Shown: positions 46,610-57,394 of the stretch, piece by piece
Numbering within the stretch: the first letter of the stretch is position 1
How the letters are laid out: each line of letters begins with the position of its first letter
DNA from: Lepas anatifera
Taxonomy: Eukaryota > Arthropoda > Thecostraca > Lepadidae
Length of the DNA: 64,000 nt
Direction: 5' to 3'
Assembly: GCA_034440635.1 (NCBI GenBank)
Contig: JAOTON010002103.1
Coordinates: forward strand, 248,001 to 312,000
The notes under the pieces: model-generated
What the model saw: only the letters and a program-made list of their open reading frames with translations
Databases searched by the model: none
What the model was told of the DNA's origin: nothing
Program-made: the position numbers and the translations under genes

Positions 46610-48305
46610 TGGTGATTTGCTACAACGATGCGTGGAGAAACGGCATGTTTATAAAGGTAACTTGGTGTTTCATTGACATCTATGCAGATGGAATGTCGAC
46701 ATATGTCTCTTACCTAGCTGCATGCAAAATTTCATTTCCCTCCAATGACTCTAACCACCCTAAACCCCGGTGTGAAGCAAAAATGAACTGATAAAACTAC
46801 CACTTTGAAATGTATTTTACGGCTTATAGCGCGGAAGCCGTAAGAGATAAGTGGGGGGTATGAGTGAGAAAAATGACGGCAACGAAGTTTTCTATCCAGC
46901 CGTGTTAAGTTTAATACCGTAGCTATCATGGTCTGGAAACCAGGGGGCTGAGAATAAAAATTTTAAAAACATATATTTTATTTTTGCCTATAAAATAAAA
47001 AGTTTCAGTCTGAAAGTTTTTATCTCTAAATATATAATAAAGGAGGCTATCCTCTTTTATTATCTGAAATGGGAACTAATTTTTATCAATTAGATCGGAA
47101 GATATAAGGGTTTGAATGATATTTTGGGAAATGCAGACCTTCACGGAATGGGCCAAAAAGGACCCTTAAATTTCCGTTTTTGTTTTGTTTCTGTGTTTGT
47201 GCAGTACTGCACAAACCGGCCTTTAAGTTGATATTTGACTCAGAACCTGAACTGCTGTAGCTTCAGATATTTCGAGCCTGTAGTTTAGACCATGAGTTTT
47301 ATGCCAAATTTAGGGTGCAAAGTTTAAAAGCTAATTAAGAGCCCTAAATTTAAAGCTTTTTCTTTCCAACTTTTTGTGTGAACTACAAATTTGTCTGATG
47401 TAAAAGGGTGCAAGTTTGAAAACTGTAGATGAATTAGCAAAAAATAGAAAAATAAAAGTTAAAAATCACATAATGCAAAATTCTGGGCAAAATTTTGAAA
47501 ATTTTGAAAATTGATAACCGTGGTGCTTATTCATTTGGAAGTGCCTTCTATCCACAAAAGTTTTAGGTCTCTGATACCAGCGCTCAGAACAGACAACAAC
47601 AGACAGACACGACGAGACCGGAAAAACTGTCAGAATAGAAGCCGTTTCTTACTTCGTTCGTCACCGGCTTCTGACAGACCACGACGAGACCCGTCTGAGC
47701 GGCCAGAATAGAGCCGCTTGAGAAATCTCAATGCGCTTCGCTCCATGGATTTCGTCATGCGGCTCTGACAGACCACGACGAGACCCGTCTGAGCGGCCAG
47801 AATAGAGCCGCTTTAGAAATCTCAATGCGCTTCGCTCCATGGATTTCGTCATGCGGCTCTGACAACAGACCACGACGAGACCCGTCTGAGCGGCCAGAAT
47901 AGAGCCGCTTGAGAAATCTCAATGCGCTTCGCTCCATGGATTTCGTCAGGCGGCTCTGACAACAACAACAGACCACGACGAGACCCGTCTGAGCGGCCAG
48001 AATAGAGCCGCTTGAGAAATCTCAATGCGCTTCGCTCCATGGATTTCGTCATGCGGCTCTGACAACAACAGACCACGACGAGACCCGTCTGAGCGGCCAG
48101 AATAGAGCCGCTTGAGAAATCTCAATGCGCTTCGCTCCATGGATTTCGTCATGCGGCTCTGACCTCGGCCTGCGGCCTCGGCAGGTGCCGCTCCGGCGCA
48201 GGAGAAGCCGGTGACAATGTACGTTAGGCAAACAGTTCGATTGACAGGCGAATGTTTTCAGCAGTATGATACTTATACCAACGCAATTTTCGGACTTTAG
48301 GTCTT
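46610..48305 (+). repeat. Module M, copy 6, with one X and five Y hairpin cassettes
   Basis: Standard module followed by a short CAA tract, one X cassette (about 47609-47674) and five Y cassettes (47683-48163). The GC-rich flank then resumes (CCTCGGCCTGCGGCCTCGG, AGAAGCCGGTGACAATGTAC). In the Y array the word CCAGAATAG starts at 47703, 47797, 47894, 47997 and 48097. Minus-strand open frames reading RSALRFLKRLYSGRSDGSRR are the cassette translated in one frame and are not a protein family I know. Confidence 0.9.
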
Positions 48306-48879
48306 GTGTTCTCATTATGACTCGTTGCTAAGATGTTCCCAGGCCTCTCCCCTCGAATCCGGAAATGTAAAAAACACGGAAGATTATATATTCGGGCACA
48401 GCCCTTCATCAGAATCGTGGAGTAAATATCAATAATTCTCAGTCCTAGTATAGCCAGACCTCGAATTGAGCTTCACACAAAAATGTCTTTTAGAATGAAT
48501 CGTTAAAAATAAGATTGGATGTCGTGACAACAACGATATTGGTACCTCCAACCTAAAAGCAATGCCGAGAATACGACAAACCTAGACCAGTATTTGTGAC
48601 AGACTTTTCTATTATTTCAGCCAAACACTAGCTTTTGATTAAGAATGAAAAACTCGCTGAAGTACCTTAATCGGGTATTTGAATATTTCTGTTCTTATTT
48701 ACTTTTTTCCGTCGACTGCAGCTAAAATGCTAACCAAAAACTACCTATTAAGCACTAGTAGACGTGATACTAGATCGGTGTAAAGACTGCATACTTTCCC
48801 CTTTAATATGATGCTATATTTTTACAATAAAAGCCTCCCTCGAATTATTTAGTTAAGATTGTACCTAGTGGTCAAGGTC
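48306..48879. other. No recognised feature
   Basis: AT-rich unique-looking sequence between the repeat cluster and the 175-bp repeats. Confidence 0.4.
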
Positions 48880-49510
48880 AACTTTTTTGTAATTGATAAA
48901 CCCATTTTCCACAGCCTGCTCCTCTGGCCCAAAGTTAAGCGTCGAAAGAGTATACGTGTGTCTGCAAAAAAACATTATAAATGTTATATTATGCTTATTC
49001 AACAACCCTTGCCCATAGTATGAACCTCTTAAACAAATGCAACTTTTATAGGTAGTTAATGTGATCAATCATTGGTAAATACTTTTCCTCAGCCTGTACC
49101 TTTAGCCCAACGTTAAGTCTCGAATGGGTATACGTCTAGCTGCAGAAAAGTATTATCAATAATTAGTTGCATATTTCTAAAACCTCAACCCCAGTACGTA
49201 CCCCTAAAATCAAACCATCTCTTTGAGCTAGTTAATCTGATCAATCATTAATAAACACTTTTTCCCAGCCTGTACCTCCGGCCCAACGTTAAGCGTTGAA
49301 TGAGTATACATCTGGTTGCAGAAAAGCACCATCAAAGATAAATTACCTAAAAAACCTGAGCCTTACCTGTGACTTAAGTCCATCACTTCTGACTAGTTAA
49401 ACTAATTCAACCATAATAGCCCTTTTTCCAGCCTGTAAATCGGGCCCAAAGTTAAACGTCAAAAGCATATACGTCTAGCATCAATAACACTATCAATAAT
49501 GTAAGGAAGT
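48880..49510. repeat. Four direct repeats of about 165-180 bp next to the Penelope-like 3' end
   Basis: The word CAGCCTGNNCCTC followed by GGCCCAA-GTTAAGCGTC and GTATACGTCT occurs at about 48912, 49091, 49266 and 49430, with moderate divergence. The array lies directly 3' of the minus-strand Penelope-like coding region and may be part of its untranslated region. Confidence 0.65.
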
Positions 49511-49586
49511 CCTACCCCAGAACACATATACTTACGCTGATCCCTCCCTCACCTCTTAAGCCACTGCTGTTAAGTGATAGCCTATC

Positions 49587-52449
49587 CTAGACCCGCATAA
49601 TAGGCCAGTACGTTCCTTGTACGTTAAGGCTGGGATGACGATCCTGAATGATTATGGATTCGGCTATCTTTCTATCTGAATGATCACGTGCCCGATGAAC
49701 TACTTTTAGCTCAAGTGGTTTTGATATTGCCTGAGTGTCCTGTGCTGCATGTTTCTCGAGGAAATGATCTCCTAGAGGCGTGTTCCTAGTTTTATTTTTC
49801 GCGTCCCGCAAATGTTCGTTAAATCGCAATTTGGGCGGGCCTCATCGACTCCCCTACGCATTGAGCCCTGTTTTGATCCTGGTTACACAGTCTACAGTCT
49901 ATTTGATACACTAAATTTTTCTGTGTGCAGTCACCTTTGAAACCTGACTTGCATAAATGACACCTCTGACCCCCAGGACATTTTGGCTTAGAAATGGCCG
50001 ACCTAACCAATGACGACTAAGTTTCTTGTTATTCTTCCAGGCTATATGTACTTTCAGGTTAGATTTCTTTACGACCTTTTTTATTTTACAGAGTAGCTGT
50101 TCGTCTACGTACGACAAAGTCAAGAACCCATCATAAGAATCTGAGCCTTCTTTCTTTTTCTTGCACCTTCCGTTACCTGTCCTAGCTAGTCTAACCTCCC
50201 TCAACAAACGCCTGAGAAGCCCTGCATGATACCCATTTTTTAGAAGCAGATTCCAAATCTTATCTACGCTTTTTCTCTCTTTCTCTGGGCCCGATGAATT
50301 ATCCATAGCTCTGTGGAACATGTTTCGGACAATATTGTGTTTCGTAGACGTGGGATGGGCAGATGTACTATGGAGGATGATTCCCGAGTTGGTTGGTTTG
50401 ATGTAGAGCTCTGTCTCTATCTTAGTGTTTTGGCCGTGTGTTTCTGCTGCGACTAACGTATCCAAATAGGGCACCCCACTCCCACTACCCGTGTGCTCCA
50501 TGGTAAATTTTAGGTGTGGATGTCTACTGTTCATGTAGCTAAGGAAGTCATCCAAAGCTTCCTGCCCATGCGAGAAGATACCTGCATAATCGTCAATGTA
50601 CCTTACCAAGAACTCTGGTTTGACAGGACATGTAGCTAACGTATTGGTTTCAAACATATCTAAGAACAGAATGGCCAAGGCAGGTGCACATGGATTCCCC
50701 ATAGCTAACCCTAATTTTTGTCGGTAGTACTGATCCCCAAATGAGAAAACATTGTCACTCAGACACTGGTCGAAAAGTTTAGAAATGTCGTCTTTGGTCA
50801 GGCCAAAAGAATCAATATTCTGTGAATGATTGTCTAGCTTTGCTTCTACCGCTTTGATAGCCTCAGGAACGGGTATGTTTCCATACAAATTGACAACGTC
50901 TATGCTGAAGAAAATACTACCTGCTGGTATGCCTTCTGATTGAGTGTGATTTGAGAGTCTCCTCAAAAAGTCTATGGTATCCCAAATATGCGTAGGCACA
51001 AACTGGAGAAGTTGATTAAGTATTCTCTCAAGCAAACAGGAAGTTTTCTCTGTGGGCCCTCCACAGGCAGATATGACTGGTCTGAGAGGGACTAATGGTT
51101 TATGATCCTTCGGTAAGCCATAACACGCGCATTGACGGGGGGCGGGTACCCGCCCCCCTCGAGTTTTTCGGAGATAGTAGAAAAACGGCGGGGCGTAGCG
51201 CCGCCGTACTTGGCATACCTTTTTCCTCATCATTTCTACAACTTCTGTGAAAATTGTAAGGTTAGGTCATCTCAGGTCAGGTCACCAGTACAGGTCAAGT
51301 GACCCGACCTCAAAAAAAGTTCAAGATAGCATAAGTCGGAGCAGGGTGAACTTATCCGATTGAAACTCATATCACATAATGGCCCTACCGAGTTCTCTAA
51401 CATATGTTCCGGTATTTTTGATATCGATGACCTAAGGTCAGGTACGAGGCATGACCTCTCCATTGGAAATACATGGGAAAAATGGTTTTTACGAAATAAC
51501 TCAGTAACGGATGGTGATAGAGCATTTATCTTAGCTGCATTAGACTCGCCTGGGCTTTGCCGTTCTAATGACATGCTTTTTATATAATTTGACCCTGGCC
51601 TGACCTCAGGTCATGTCAAATCCTTGATTGGACCTAGCAAGGTCAAATTATATATCATTCGATTCGGCTTGCTAAGAGGATTCATATAGTTCAAGTCGTT
51701 TTGCTCTATCTTTACTTGTTCAGATGTAATGCCTGAAAAACTGAATTTTACATGTTATCCCTATGACGGGCATGTTTTGACCCCTCGTGACCTTAAATGT
51801 GACCTGACCAAAAAATGGTTCCAATGTTTTCGATGGAGAAGTGGATGGGCAGCCCAACGCCGTTTACCGTTTTTCGCTATCTACCGTGGTTCTCGAGATC
51901 TTAGGGGGGCGGGTACCCGCCCTCCCGTCAATGCGAAGTTGGCTCAGACCCCCGTCAATGCACGTAATAAAATACGGGGGTTCTACTATGCGCGGGGGTT
52001 AGATCTGTTACTGTCCTATCCGGCAGTTTTCCCCTCGCAACACTTTTGAGCGTACGTTTGGTTTTGGCTTCCACATTCTGAACAGGATTCTTTCTTAACT
52101 TTTCATAGCTCTCCGGGTTATAGGCATCTTTGTCTAGAATTACAAAATCCTTACATTTGCCGCTCTGTTTAACTATGACATTTTCGTTTTTTGCGAGTTC
52201 ATGGACAAGATTACGTTGCTCAGCCGTTACATTATGGGTAGCTACTCTGTGACTTTTATACGTACGCAGAAGATCATCTTTGAGTTTTTGAAGGCTAGAC
52301 TCTACGATCCTGTTCAAAGGTTCTGGAAACGTCTTACCGGTATCAGGAAACCTAAAGGAGATATTATAAGATATTTTTTGATAAAGATATTTTATGAAGC
52401 GAATTTTTTGAGGTGTCAAAAAGGGACATTTCAACTGCGAAAAGGTCAA
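49587..52449 (-). pseudogene. Penelope-like retroelement with RT and GIY-YIG endonuclease regions
   Basis: Minus-strand pieces in order: N-terminal region 52449-51971 (NENVIVKQSGKCKDFVILDK, as in Penelope-like N termini); RT core in 51119-49990 with GLPKDHKPLVPLRPVIS, FSIDVVNLYGNIP (first catalytic Asp), LGLAMGNPCAPALAILF and VRYIDDYAGIF (YIDD box); a Cys-rich linker (CPGGQRCHLCKSG); a GIY-YIG region (NLVYQIDC, CVGESMRP, RFNEHLRDAKN, IAESIIIQ). The linker and endonuclease need two frame changes (near 50000 and 49826), and an 843-bp TTAA-family element splits the RT just before GLPKDHK. Such elements copy themselves by target-primed reverse transcription; this copy is inactive. Confidence 0.9.
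51124..51966 (+). mobile_element. TTAA-family element inserted in the Penelope-like RT
   Basis: The left terminus CACGCGCATTGACGGGG and the right terminus CCCGTCAATGCACGTA are inverted with two mismatches. ATAA flanks both sides (51120-51123, 51967-51970). Excising the element plus one ATAA joins the RT frame exactly, giving PVFYGLPKDHK, the family's conserved motif. A GC hairpin lies at 51185-51207 and an AGGTCA direct repeat with 4-bp spacing near 51265-51280. About 90 percent like 13151-14005. Confidence 0.9.
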
Positions 52450-54054
52450 ACTAGGTCAAAAAGAAAAGGTCAAACAAGTTAAAAGTCAACATTTTTAAAA
52501 TTTTGATTTTTTTTCTCAAAATAATGTGTAGTTCAAGACAAGTTTAATGATATACAAAACTTGTTAATTAGGCAATGCGTTTTTGAGTTATGAAGCATCA
52601 AATATGAGTCTACAAGGTGACCTCCCAAAAATGCCTCGGGCTATATCTCGGTCACCGTTGGTCAGAGGGGGCTAAGATTCTCACAGGCGTGGTTATGGCC
52701 CAAAACTACCCCGGATACAAAGTTTCAGATTTTTTCTAGACATGGTGGTGTCAAATTGAAATACTTTTGGTCGTTTTGTCCTGGACTGCCCCAGGGGGAG
52801 GTGGGTACCACTGCTAACATCTCGAGAACCACACTAGGTAGCGAAAAACGGTTCATGGTGTTGGGTAGCCCATCCACTTCTCCATCGAAAGTATTTGAAC
52901 CATTTTGTCAGATCATATTTAAGGTCACCAGAGGTCAAAACATGCCGTCATAGGGATGTAAATTTAGGACATGTAAATTTAGGTCTCGAAAACCTTATCT
53001 GACCTTGACCTGACCTGAGATCTGTTCATGGTCAAATTAGGTCAAAATGCATACCAATAGAACTGCAAAGACAATAAAGCTAAAGCATGGTCTATCAAGC
53101 ATGTAAAGCATGGACAATAAAGCATGGTCTATCACTATCTATTACCAAGTAATTTAGTTACAACCACTTTTCTCATGTATTTTCAATGGAGAGGTCATGG
53201 CTCGTACCTGACCTTAGATTATCGATATAAAAATTCCGGAATATATTTTAGAGAACTCGGTGGGCCCATTATGCAGTGTCCCAAATCCCAGGGTGCTGGG
53301 TGGAGAACGACGCCCGGTCAAGCTGAATTTTCCACTCACAACAAGCGTTTGGTTGGGTCATCTTTGAGGTTGCTCGAGGTCAAAGTATTCCTTACAGGAA
53401 CTAAGTGGAAACCTAAATTTTGTGGCATAATAGCTGACAGAGGAGAGCTGAAGAAAAACATTTTGAGCACTATTGGAATGCTCTTGTCGAGCGCGATCGG
53501 ATTATATATCTTACAATATTGTCTAATCAAACTTCAAAATAAACCTGCTTTGACCTGGAGCCGGGCTTAGGTCTGTATGGTAAAAAGAATATTAATCAAA
53601 CTGCAGTGGCAAGTCAGGCACGGCAACGTAAAAATAAAGCCTCCATCGCAATTCTCGACAATTCTCAATTCTCGCAAGTTATCAAAATTTACCAATTGCC
53701 CCATGCATTTCTAATGGAAAGATCGTGAACTTGACCTTGTCCCAGGCTATCGATATAGAAATCCTGCTACGCAAAATTATCTTGCTCGGTGACCTTACTA
53801 TGTGACGTGAATCTAAGCACGATAGGTTAAATTTGATCTCACTGATGCACCTCCAAATATTTTCCAGGTTAGGTCTCTTGACCTGGGTTAGCGGTCTGAC
53901 CTGGCATGACCCAGACCTAAAATTTTGCCAGAAGCTGTAAGAATTTCAAGTTAGAGGTAGATGAAATACGGTCTCGATGCGCGAAGGTGTTTTTTAATAC
54001 CTGTGGAAACCTGAGGAGGGCAGCTGACCGCCCCCTCTTGTGGGCGCGTGTTAA
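52450..54054. repeat. Mosaic of TTAA-family fragments
   Basis: Pieces in both orientations: 52820-52960 is an inverted copy of the CTAGGTAGCGAAAAACGG segment, 53150-53280 matches the GGTGGGCCCATTATG block, and 54035-54054 ends with GGGCGCGTG and TTAA as at 16613-16625. No gene recognised; the 148-codon frame at 53124-53570 lacks any domain. Confidence 0.5.
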
Positions 54055-54712
54055 TTTTCATCCATTCATACACTTGCACGATGAAAATTTTGTAAAGACA
54101 ATGCAATATGATTGCAGGCAACCGATTACAAAAGCAATCGCTTTGTTTGCGGTGTTAAACATAAGGCTGTACTACCGCAGTGGTCAAAAACCGTCTGCAT
54201 ACCTACCTTAGGTGCTAAAAATTTGGAATTTATAGCAAAAACGCATTTTTTAGATTTTTTATCGAAATATATTTTATGAAGCAAATTTTTTGAGGTGTCA
54301 AAAAGGGACATTTCAACTGCGAAAAGGTCAAACTAGGTCAAATAAATTAGAAGTCAAAATATTCAAAATTTGGAAATTTTCTTTTTTCACAACAATGTAT
54401 AGTTCAAGACGAGTTCAATGATATACAAAACTTGTTAATCAGGCAATGCGATTTGGAGTTATGGAGCATCAAAGATGAGTCTTCAAGGTGACCTCCCGAA
54501 AATGCCTCGGGCTATATCTCGGTCACCGTTGGTCGGAGGGGGCTAAGATTTTCACAGGCGTGTTCCTGGCCCAAAACTACCCCGGAGACAAAGTTTCAGA
54601 TTTTTCTAGACATGGTGGTGTCAAGCCTTGGTCGATCTGTCTTGGACGATCTGTCCCCCCCTGTCAAAGCGAAGGTGGCTCGGACCCCCGTCAATGCGCG
54701 TGCTAATTATGA
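54055..54712. repeat. Second copy of the 52391-52790 segment plus family terminus
   Basis: 54275-54625 repeats 52391-52745 (GAGGTGTCAAAAAGGGACAT, then GCCTCGGGCTATATCTCGG). The stretch ends with CCCGTCAATGCGCGTG and CTAA (54689-54706), a family terminus with a mutated TTAA. Confidence 0.65.
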
Positions 54713-54939
54713 AGTCATAGCATAACATACGGACCAAAGCGCTGAGTTTTTTTGCTGACGGACACGTCCTTCCTAATCGGTCATTTATGCTATCCAAGAT
54801 TTCTCTGGGGGAGGGGTTTGGCCCCCCACTCTATTTTGTTTTCGGGGGCTATGACTGGATTGCCCATCTGGATCTGCCTCTGGGCAAGGGTTGCGATTTT
54901 TTCTGCTGCCAAGAAGGCCCGCTAGCATAGCACGTTTTC

Positions 54940-55079
54940 TCTCTCTCTCTCTCTCACTCACTCACTCTCTCTCTCTCTCACTCACTCACTCACTCACTCA
55001 CTCACTCACTCACTCACTCACTCACTCACTCACTCACTCACTCACTCACTCACTCACTCACTCTCTCTCTCTCTCTCAT
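54940..55079. repeat. CT / CACT microsatellite
   Basis: CT dinucleotides alternate with a CACT tetranucleotide tract of more than 20 units. Confidence 0.97.
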
Positions 55080-55719
55080 ATAAAAGCATAAAGTACTCTA
55101 ATCTAGCATGTATTAACACTCGTCCGTAAGGAGTGTACCATTCATTGTGATTCGAAGGTCGTCTAAATGGGGCCACCAGGGTGCAGAGAGCACGCCTGGG
55201 CAGAGAGCACCCGTTACAGGCCCCTCCGACGGTCCGGCACAACGCACGGCTGAGAAACACATCACACGCCTGCAACCTCGTGCAGGGAAAGGCAGAAGCG
55301 ATTATCTCAGTGGAGGACCTACTTCAGCACATCACAAGACGGGTGGATGTAAGGTGGTGCCACTGCTGCCCCGATCGACTGCGCTGTATGGGACCACGAT
55401 ATCAGTCTCGGCCATTGCCTCGTCTCACTCGTTACTGCCGGCTGCACCGCGCAGGCGTGTGTCCAGTGCTCGCCTGCCGTTGCTGCGGTCGCCTGGCAAG
55501 TGGTGCTGACGTCAACGCCCACAGATCGGCAGCTGCTCCCACATGCCCATAGTTTTGCCGGCGCTGCTGCGGCAGGGGTGCGCACCCCCGCGGTGGCTTC
55601 AGCCGTCCTCCCAAACATAGCTGCACCGTGTAATGCGATACACTTTAGATAGCAGGCAGCACGAGAGAAGTCGTCCAGTGCAGTACACCACATCATTTCG
55701 CAGGAACCAGTACGGTACA
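55080..55719. other. CpG-rich stretch without a recognised gene
   Basis: Open frames of 120-133 codons overlap on both strands (55147-55552 plus, 55319-55720 minus). None shows a motif I recognise. Composition, not selection, probably keeps them open. Confidence 0.4.
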
Positions 55720-56530
55720 TCGCTTAACTGTGCACGGTCCAGTTTGGTATAGCATTAGACTGTGCACGGTCCAGTACGGTATAGCGTTAACTGTGCACGG
55801 CCCAGTACAGTGCACCGTTATCACACCGTAGTACACCGTACACAGTACACCGTACCGTAGACATGTGCACGGTCCAGTACAGTACAGCAGTGTTAACTGT
55901 GCACGGTCCAATGCGGTACACAATTGAACTGTGCATGGTCCAGTACGGTACACAATTGAACTGTGCACGGTCCAGTACGGTACACAATTGAACTGTGCAC
56001 GGTCCAGTACGGTACACAATCGAACTGTGCACGGTCCAGTACGGTACACAATTGAACTGTGCACGTCCAGTACGGTACACAATTGAACTGTGCACGGTCT
56101 AGTACGGTACACAATCGAACTGTGCACGGTCCAGTACGGTACACAATTGAACTCTGCACGGTTCAGTACGGTACATCACTTAACTGTGAACGGTCCAGTA
56201 CGGTACATAATGAACTGTGCACGGTCCAGTACGGTACATCACTTAACTGTGCACGGTCCAGTGCGGTATACAATTGAACTGTGCACGTCCAGTACGGTAC
56301 ACAATTGAACTGTGCACGTCCAGTACGGTACACAATTGAACTGTGCACGTCCAGTACGGTACACAATTGAACTGTGCACGTCCAGTACGGTACACAATTG
56401 AACTGTGCACGGTCCAGTGCGGCACACAATTGAACTGTGCACGGTCCAGTACAGTATACGATTGAACTGTGTACCGTACAGAATTGAACTACGGTACAGA
56501 ATTGAACTGCACGGTACCGTACAGTACATG
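55720..56530. repeat. 32-bp tandem repeat
   Basis: The unit CTGTGCACGGTCCAGTACGG then TACACAATTGAA repeats about 25 times. Sub-variants lack GG (CTGTGCACGTCCAG) in consecutive units, so local homogenisation is visible. Frames such as VHSSIVYRTG are the unit translated. Confidence 0.95.
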
Positions 56531-57222
56531 ATTTTACTTTGCACAAAGTGATAAGTGCCCTAACCTCGGCTGTGTGCCAAAACATAGCTTTGCGCTAATT
56601 GCAAGCCTCCTATTTGGAAGATGAAGTTTTCTCTGCCCGCAAAATCGGCTCGACTTTATAACTACGGTAATTATAAAACACATGCACACATAGACGCACA
56701 GTAACATCATCACATGTTGTGGCTCAGCACTATAATCACCGTTGTCAGTCTTTAAATCACATTGATGTTCTCACCGCAAGGGTACATCTGAACTTTTCTC
56801 CAGCTCTGTGCCGGGAGTTAACGCTTAATCACTGATGACACTCTCCACAGCTAACACTGACACCATCTCGCCTCTCCTCCCAGCCTGCACAGTGTACCGC
56901 TAGTACTCGCAGCATATAAACTCTCCTCCCAGCCTGCACAGTGTACCGCTAGTACTCGCAGCATCTGAACTCTCCTCCCAGCCTGCACAGTGTACCGCTA
57001 ATACTCGCACCGTACAGACTCGGAGACTCTGTAGAGCTAACACTCATGCCATATCAATTCCTTCCTCAGTCTCGGATAATGTAGATCTAACACTCGCACG
57101 CTGGACAAGAGCCGCCCTTGCATCTGGCGACCCGCACTGTCAACTCAGCTTCTGAAGGTCATTCACAGCTGGCGTGACATCCACTCATTGTTTGTGGTAC
57201 CCGCTCGGCAATGGTGCGTGGC
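56531..57222. repeat. 3' flank of the protease homolog with three 49-bp repeats
   Basis: The word CTCTCCTCCCAGCCTGCACA starts at 56872, 56921 and 56970, with exact 49-bp spacing. The rest is unique and probably includes the 3' untranslated region of the minus-strand gene. No clear polyadenylation signal was found. Confidence 0.7.
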
Positions 57223-57394
57223 CTACCGCCTCTCAAAACGACTGATACTCTGCACGATCCAGGTCTCGAAGGCGCTGACGCGGGTGTAGACCCCAGGGAT
57301 GTTTTTCCGTCCGCAGCCAATGCCAAACGACACGATGCCCACCTGGTACCAGAAACCTTCCTTCTCGCACACCAACGGCCCGCCCCCCGTCACC
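57223..57394 (-). CDS. Serine protease homolog exon e (Ser195 region to stop)
   Basis: The acceptor TGTGTCCACAG precedes GGTGAC. From a phase-0 join with exon d it reads Gly-Asp-Gly-Gly and then loses frame in a six-G run (plus-strand C 57383-57388). One base fewer gives GDGGGPLVC and continues [20 protein letters not shown] and [20 protein letters not shown] to TAG at 57223. Exon length 172 is one more than a multiple of three, confirming a single surplus base. The usual Ser-Trp-Gly is Ser-Phe-Gly. Either a homopolymer error, a real frameshift, or compensation by another splice choice. Confidence 0.85.

Noticed and set aside
47661..48315. Repeated peptide RSALRFLKRLYSGRSDGSRR as a repeat protein
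   Set aside because: It is one reading frame of the Y hairpin cassette; whole AAC linkers keep the frame only by accident of their length, and other copies are inverted.
55720..56530. Possible CRISPR array
   Set aside because: Repeats are contiguous with no unique spacers, and the context is a eukaryotic genome. The same applies to the other short-unit arrays.
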